In this document: positions 59,968 through 64,000 of the stretch, piece by piece
How the letters are laid out: every line of letters begins with the position of its first letter
Numbering within the stretch: position 1 is the stretch's first letter
Source: Sodaliphilus sp050873765
GTDB taxonomy: Bacteria; Bacteroidota; Bacteroidia; Bacteroidales; Muribaculaceae
Direction: 5' to 3'
DNA: 64,000 nt
Assembly: GCA_050873765.1 (NCBI GenBank)
Contig: JBNMJK010000001.1
Coordinates: 1 to 64,000 of the forward strand
Notes under the pieces: generated by a model
The model's database searches: none
The model's input: only the letters and a program-made list of their open reading frames with translations
Told to the model about the DNA's origin: nothing
Made by a program: the position numbers and the translations under genes

Positions 59968-61002
59968 ATGAAAAAGAAAAAACTTTTACGATTGTTCTAC
60001 AACCTTTGTGTGCTTCTTGTGCTCGCTTGCGGCGCTTGGCTCGTGATTGGGCATTTTGTGCATTTCGATGAAGGGGAATACACCGACAATGCCACCATCG
60101 CACAGCACATCACTCCTATCAATACCCGTGTGGGAGGTTTTATTAAAGAGATCCGCTTCAGCGAATACCAGCCTGTGCACAAGGGCGACACGCTCGTGGT
60201 GATTGAGGACAGTGAGTTTCAGCTCCAGCTTGCCCAAGCCGAGGCCAATTTGCAGCGTGAGCTTGCTGGCGGAGAGGCCACCACGTCGGCCATTGGCGTT
60301 ACCCGTCAGAATATGAATGTGACCGACGCTGGCGTGGACGAGGCGAGCGCCCGAATGGAGAACGCGCGCCAAGACGACCTGCGCTATGCTCAACTGCTGA
60401 AGAGTGAGGCGGTGACCCAGCAGCAATACGACCAGGTGCACACGGCCTATCTGGAGGCGAAGGCGCATTATGAGCAGGTGGTGCGCAGCAAGGCCACCCT
60501 CTCGCACACGGAGCAGGAGCAAGGCCACCATTTCACGCAAAATCAGGCTGCCATCAGGGCTGCACGCGCTCAGATACAGCTTGCCAAGCTCAATCTGTCG
60601 TACACGGTGATTGTGGCCACTGCCGATGGCGTGGTGGGAAAAAAGGACATACACGTGGGCCAACTGGTGCAGCCGGGCCAGACTTTAGTGAGTGTGGTTG
60701 ACGACTCCGAACTGTGGGTGATGGCTAATTATAGGGAGACGCAGTTGCCCGGCATCAGTGTGGGAGCGAAGGTGAAGGTCACGGTTGATGCGCTTTCCGG
60801 AGCTGTGTTTGATGGCGCGGTGGAGCGTATAAGTGATGCCATGGGGTCGGCCTACTCTATGATACCGCAGGACAATGCCACCGGCAATTTTGTGAAGGTG
60901 GAGCAGCGAATACCTGTGAGAATACATCTTTCTGCCGACAAGCGCAGCTTAAGCAAGCTCCGTGCGGGTATGAATGTGGAGTGTGTGGTGATGAAGAAGT
61001 AA
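59968..61002 (+). CDS. HlyD/EmrA-type membrane-fusion protein
   Basis: A 344-residue adaptor: N-terminal membrane anchor (about 9-29), a lipoyl-like half (INTRVGGFIKEIRFSEYQPVHKGDTLVVIEDSE, in parts), an alpha-helical hairpin (about 80-200), the second lipoyl half (IVATADGVVGKKDIHVGQLVQPGQTL) and a beta-barrel domain (LWVMANYRETQLPGISVGAKVKV). The order matches EmrA/HlyD proteins. It links the MFS pump to the TolC protein of this operon and shares the seven-base gap with the MFS gene. Confidence 0.92.
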   Translation: MKKKKLLRLFYNLCVLLVLACGAWLVIGHFVHFDEGEYTDNATIAQHITPINTRVGGFIKEIRFSEYQPVHKGDTLVVIEDSEFQLQLAQAEANLQRELAGGEATTSAIGVTRQNMNVTDAGVDEASARMENARQDDLRYAQLLKSEAVTQQQYDQVHTAYLEAKAHYEQVVRSKATLSHTEQEQGHHFTQNQAAIRAARAQIQLAKLNLSYTVIVATADGVVGKKDIHVGQLVQPGQTLVSVVDDSELWVMANYRETQLPGISVGAKVKVTVDALSGAVFDGAVERISDAMGSAYSMIPQDNATGNFVKVEQRIPVRIHLSADKRSLSKLRAGMNVECVVMKK

Positions 61003-61008
61003 GGGATA

Positions 61009-62688
61009 ATGGGTGAATTGAATAATGTGAAGGCAAAACCTGCAAAAGCAGGTGGGCCACCAACTGTGTTTGCGATGCCTATGTACCGCGCTTTTGTGCC
61101 GCGGTGGATAAGGCCTTGGCTGTATGTGGCACTGGCGTTCTGCTTCCAGTTTTCGGGCGGCATGTATATGGGTGCCATGAACAACGTGGTGGGTGAGTGG
61201 GGCGTGATGCGCGAAGATGTGCAGATGTGCCTCTACTCCACGCTCATAGGCATGGCGCTGTATTTTCCGGTGCTGTTCCGCATGAAGTTTCATTTCTCCA
61301 ACAAGACCCTCTTGATGGCCTCGGCGGCAGTGATTGTGGTGTGTAATGTGATAGCCACTTTCAAGCCTCCGATGCTGGTGCTGTGGCTGGTGTGTGTGGT
61401 GTGTGGCATGGCAAAGATTCAAGGCACATTTGAGTGTATGTCGAACATTCAGCTGTGGATGACACCCAAACGCGATTTCGGTGTGTTTTTCCCTCTTCTC
61501 CACATCATTTTGCTCACTTCGATTGAGGTGTCGGGATATTTGTCGGCATGGTTTGCCTACTACATGCACTGGACCTACATGCACTGGTTTGTGGTGCTTC
61601 TGATGCTTTTTGTGCTGCTTGTGCAGGCCTTGCTCACGAAGCCATTCCACGCCATGCCGCAGATCGTGCCCTTGAAGGGCATCGACTGGATAGGTGCGCT
61701 GCTGTGGTGCGCTGTGTGTATGCAGGTGGCTTGGCTGCTTGATTATGGCGACTGGCTCGACTGGTGGCATTCTTCACAGTTCAGGCTGGTGACGGGCACT
61801 GCGTTGGTCACCTTGGCCGTGAGCCTGTTTCGTATGCTGAACCACCACAAGGCGTATTTCGAGCCGGCAATGTGGACATATCACAATGTGGTGCCGGTGA
61901 TATTGCTGATAGGCGTGGTGGAGGTGCTGTTTTCGTGCGAGCACGTGCTCGAAACCATCTATTATGAGGAAATTATGCACTACACCTCCCTCACCAGCGA
62001 GGCGCTCGGACAGTGGTCGCTGCCGGGCATTGTGGCGGGGTGCCTGTTCTCGCTCGGCTGGCTGAAGTTGATGCGGTGGAATGTGTATAAGCTGATGGCT
62101 TTGGCGCTGATGGCCTTTTGCCTGTATGCAGGCGGCTTTTATTTTCTGATCGACGCCAACATCAACATTGAGCAATTGCGGTGGCCGCTCGTGTGGCGTG
62201 GCTTCAGCTACTCGATATTGTGCATTGCGCTGATGTGGTGCTTGCACGCCATCATGTCGTTTGAGCATTTCTTCCAGGCGCTCTCGGTGTTTAATGTGCT
62301 TCACATGTTTGTGGGTGGCCTTGTGGGTGGTGCGTTCCACGGGCGTGGCATGAAATACTATGTGGCCGATGGATTTGCGCGCTGTTCTGGCTATATCGAC
62401 AGTGTGAGCCTGGGCGCGAAAAGTGTGGATTTTCCACAGATGATGGATGGCATAGTGAACGGCTTCCTTGCCCAGAGTGTGAAGATTATGTTTGGCTGGA
62501 CGCTTTTGGCTGGCCTGTTTTTCGCCATGCTGATGCTTTTGTGGGATATTCCGATGGTGCGCCACCAGATCAAGCACATTCCGTCATGGCCAAAGGTGGG
62601 TATGGGCGTGATGCGAAGTGTCAAGCGGGCTGAGAAGTTGCGTCGGCTGCGTCGGCTGCATCGCCACCGCAGCATGAGTGCCGCTTGA
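61009..62688 (+). CDS. MFS-type efflux pump of the TolC/HlyD system
   Basis: A 559-residue inner-membrane protein with about 14 predicted helices, as in DHA2/EmrB pumps. The body is hydrophobic from about residue 35 to 530, with a basic end (KRAEKLRRLRRLHRHRS). The usual DHA2 drug-binding motifs are weak, so it belongs to the divergent Bacteroidota branch found with AraC, TolC and HlyD partners. It is the inner pump of the three-part system. The substrate is unknown; its gene ends 12 bases before a convergent lipoprotein gene. Confidence 0.85.
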   Translation: MGELNNVKAKPAKAGGPPTVFAMPMYRAFVPRWIRPWLYVALAFCFQFSGGMYMGAMNNVVGEWGVMREDVQMCLYSTLIGMALYFPVLFRMKFHFSNKTLLMASAAVIVVCNVIATFKPPMLVLWLVCVVCGMAKIQGTFECMSNIQLWMTPKRDFGVFFPLLHIILLTSIEVSGYLSAWFAYYMHWTYMHWFVVLLMLFVLLVQALLTKPFHAMPQIVPLKGIDWIGALLWCAVCMQVAWLLDYGDWLDWWHSSQFRLVTGTALVTLAVSLFRMLNHHKAYFEPAMWTYHNVVPVILLIGVVEVLFSCEHVLETIYYEEIMHYTSLTSEALGQWSLPGIVAGCLFSLGWLKLMRWNVYKLMALALMAFCLYAGGFYFLIDANINIEQLRWPLVWRGFSYSILCIALMWCLHAIMSFEHFFQALSVFNVLHMFVGGLVGGAFHGRGMKYYVADGFARCSGYIDSVSLGAKSVDFPQMMDGIVNGFLAQSVKIMFGWTLLAGLFFAMLMLLWDIPMVRHQIKHIPSWPKVGMGVMRSVKRAEKLRRLRRLHRHRSMSAA

Positions 62689-62699
62689 GATGGCTGAGG

Positions 62700-63032
62700 C
62701 TATTCGCCGGTGTCGTGATAGTCGTTCATAAACGCGTCCATGTCGTTGTCGTCGTCCACATCGTCGTCGAAGCCCAAAATCTCATCGTCACCGTTGCTGT
62801 TCTTGGAACTTACGCCGTTGAAGGTGCTGCCAGCGGAAGGTTTAGCCGCGCTCTGGGTGGCTGGGGCGGCGACGGGCGGCGGCGTGGTGTCGGCAGGGGT
62901 TGCAACTGTATCGGTGTCGCATACTGTGACTGTGGCGGGAGGCGCAGGTGTGTTGTCGCTCTTTTTGGAGCACGCCGAAAAGGCAAGCACGATAGCGGTG
63001 ATGGCGAGAATATGGAAAATGAAGGTCTTCAT
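62700..63032 (-). CDS. Small acidic lipoprotein of unknown function
   Basis: A 110-residue protein with a lipoprotein signal (lipobox LAFSAC, Cys21), then a Pro/Ala/Thr-rich, probably disordered stretch and a very acidic C-terminal part (FDDDVDDDNDMDAF). No family recognised. It is convergent with the efflux operon. The clear signal sequence and low-complexity design support it as a real but unusual gene. Confidence 0.6.
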   Translation of the reverse strand: MKTFIFHILAITAIVLAFSACSKKSDNTPAPPATVTVCDTDTVATPADTTPPPVAAPATQSAAKPSAGSTFNGVSSKNSNGDDEILGFDDDVDDDNDMDAFMNDYHDTGE

Positions 63033-63075
63033 GCGGCTTTGGAGTTTGAAATAATGGTAAGCATTAGCTGCTTCT

Positions 63076-63115
63076 GAAAAAAAAGGAAAGCAACAAGCAT
63101 CGGCTTGCTGCTTTC
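63076..63115 (-). terminator. Terminator of tRNA-Asp
   Basis: GAAAGCAACAAGC (63086-63098) pairs with GCTTGCTGCTTTC (63103-63115), one wobble, 4-base loop. The minus-strand read-out continues CTTTTTTTTC. Confidence 0.88.
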
Positions 63116-63128
63116 TTGCTATTTTAAG

Positions 63129-63202
63129 CGGTGCGTACAGGACTCGAACCAGCGACCTCCTGCGTGACAGGCAGGCATTCTAACCAACTGAACTAACGCA
63201 CC
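63129..63202 (-). tRNA. tRNA-Asp (GTC)
   Basis: The minus strand gives a full cloverleaf: 7-bp acceptor stem GGTGCGT/ACGCACC, D arm AGTTCAGTTGGTTAGAAT, anticodon stem CCTGC/GCAGG with loop CTGTCAC (anticodon GTC), T arm with GGTTCGAGTCC, and discriminator G. CCA is not encoded. A promoter element (63220-63227) and terminator (63076-63115) frame it. Confidence 0.97.
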
Positions 63203-63219
63203 AGTTGCTTTTAGCGATG

Positions 63220-63227
63220 CAAAGATA
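63220..63227 (-). promoter_or_regulatory. Predicted tRNA-Asp promoter
   Basis: The minus strand reads TATCTTTG, a full consensus match, 18 bases upstream of the tRNA 5' end. Confidence 0.55.
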
Positions 63228-63442
63228 CTGCAAAACTCACTAATGATGCAAACTTTTTCGTGCCTTTTTTCAAAAAAAGTTCACTTTCCATCATTTTTCA
63301 GTGCTGCCTGTGGCGCGATTGCGGGAGAGCGTAACGTGTCATCATGCGCGAAGCTTGGTGGCATATTTCTACTAAAAAGAGGAATTAGGCTTGAAAAATG
63401 GGCGATTAATCTACTTTATTTGTGCCGAAAAATGGTTTGTGG

Positions 63443-63450
63443 TAATTTTG
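63443..63450 (+). promoter_or_regulatory. Distal promoter-like element for the glycosyltransferase
   Basis: TAATTTTG, a full -7 match, with a TTTG about 20 bases upstream; about 400 bases before the ATG at 63846. Confidence 0.4.
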
Positions 63451-63626
63451 CAACCAGATAAAAACAACTTTCTGTTTTAAGCATTACGATAACATTAAGG
63501 TTTTTTTTGACAGAGAGAGTATGAGAAATGCACGCGTTTGTGTGCAGCCTTTTTTTAAAATCAGCATAAGAAAAGTTTGTAAGAGTGATTTTTTTCTTCT
63601 TGCGCAGTGATGCGTGGGAAGTTTTT

Positions 63627-63657
63627 TTGTGTGGTGTGGGCTTTTTTCATATCTTTG
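63627..63657 (+). promoter_or_regulatory. Proximal promoter of the glycosyltransferase
   Basis: TTG at 63627-63629, a 20-base spacer and TATCTTTG at 63650-63657, about 190 bases before the ATG. Confidence 0.55.
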
Positions 63658-63845
63658 TAATTCTGATGAGTTCCTATCATGGTCATTCTGAGCGAAGAGC
63701 CATGCACTTAACTGCTATATGTGTTTGCTTGTGAGGTGTGTTTGCACGTGTTGCACGTGCCTTGATTAACGGTTATGCTGGAACTGAAATCAGTGCGATA
63801 TACATGATTATTTATTTTAAGCTACAACATTGAAAAAGCATTGAC

Positions 63846-64000
63846 ATGGTAATTGGATTTGATGCTAAACACATGCTTGAGGAAGAAGGTATCCTTGGCT
63901 TTTATGGAAGAGTGGCGGTGGAGGCACTGACGGAGCATTTTCACCACAACGACTATATACTTTACTTGCCTGGCAACAATGCCGACACGAATATTATCAG
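63846..64000 (+). CDS. Family-4 type glycosyltransferase, N-terminal fragment (runs off the window)
   Basis: The frame starts at the ATG at 63846 and stays open to the end, giving 51 residues. It begins MVIGFDAKHMLEEEGILGFYGR, then VAVEALTEHF and DYILYLPGNNAD, matching the N-terminal pattern of many Bacteroidota GT4 enzymes (IGFDAKR, LGNYSR, YxLY). Such enzymes add sugars to surface polysaccharides or glycoproteins. Assignment rests on this short stretch only. Confidence 0.65.
   Translation, partial: MVIGFDAKHMLEEEGILGFYGRVAVEALTEHFHHNDYILYLPGNNADTNII

Larger units (their letters stand above)
63228..63845. other. Long non-coding leader region before the glycosyltransferase
   Basis: About 620 bases without a convincing gene. 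It holds two plus-strand promoter-like sites, TAATTTTG at 63443-63450 and a complete TTG-N20-TATCTTTG at 63627-63657, and several T-runs. The leader from the nearer site would be about 185 bases. Small ORFs here have no family character. Confidence 0.5.

Noticed and set aside
63243..63461. 72-residue plus-strand ORF next to tRNA-Asp
   Set aside because: It overlaps a promoter element, is rich in Cys/Phe with no recognised motif, and has no supporting context.
63521..63610. 29-codon ORF before the glycosyltransferase
   Set aside because: No family character, no codon run and no folding pair; the region is T-rich and the ORF is likely chance.

Overview
The window is a 64 kb piece of a Bacteroidales chromosome. 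The evidence is the SusC/SusD pair, DUF4491, EpsC-type serine acetyltransferase, dockerin-like and type IX-like C-terminal tails, the near absence of Shine-Dalgarno sequences, and repeated copies of the Bacteroidota promoter element TAnnTTTG with an upstream TTG about 20 bases away. The moderately high GC content and the gene repertoire suggest a gut Muribaculaceae- or Prevotellaceae-like organism, but the genus cannot be fixed from this sequence.

Layout. 1-10.7 kb is a minus-strand block: a truncated POT peptide transporter, sufE, a PpiD-like periplasmic chaperone, a GH20 hexosaminidase, and an outer-membrane beta-barrel preceded by a large TPR protein. 10.9-18.1 kb holds a UvrD/PcrA helicase, a MATE exporter, an AAA-DUF4435 (TOPRIM) protein, an NlpC/P60 hydrolase and a nicotinamidase-like enzyme. 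18.2-24.1 kb is a plus-strand run: trmD, a DivIC/FtsB protein, a small membrane protein, a dockerin-tailed phosphoesterase, a DUF4491 protein, an outer-membrane transport-type protein and lptC. 24.2-31.9 kb is minus-strand: pgi, a GNAT protein, a tail-anchored protein, a zinc-ribbon membrane protein, two DMT transporters and an AAA/PD-(D/E)XK protein. 32.1-45.2 kb is a cell-surface and secretome block: a beta-helix protein, a SusC-SusD-lipoprotein operon, and three large or small secreted proteins with type IX-like tails. 45.4-57.2 kb contains a CNNM/CorC protein, an ABC ATPase/permease pair, hipBA, a second calcineurin-like phosphoesterase, adk, hpt, nnr and the cysteine operon. 57.2-62.7 kb is an AraC regulator divergent from a TolC-HlyD-MFS efflux operon. 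The end carries a small lipoprotein, tRNA-Asp and the start of a family-4 glycosyltransferase.

The most notable system is at 55.2-57.2 kb. A consensus promoter is followed by a 29-codon leader ORF with six consecutive cysteine codons. The RNA after it can fold either into a 20-bp interrupted antiterminator that begins just past the cysteine codons and ends at the leader stop codon, or into an intrinsic terminator that shares its left arm. cysK and serine acetyltransferase follow directly. This is the full layout of ribosome-mediated, cysteine-sensing transcription attenuation.

Other points worth attention are two AraC-type half-sites spaced 20 bp apart in front of the efflux operon, a tandemly duplicated AGAAGTTA repeat inside that operon, an ABC ATPase without the switch histidine, a one-polypeptide AAA-DUF4435 protein with the domain pair of PARIS defence systems, a PpiD-like protein without a clear parvulin signature, and two transcripts that look leaderless.
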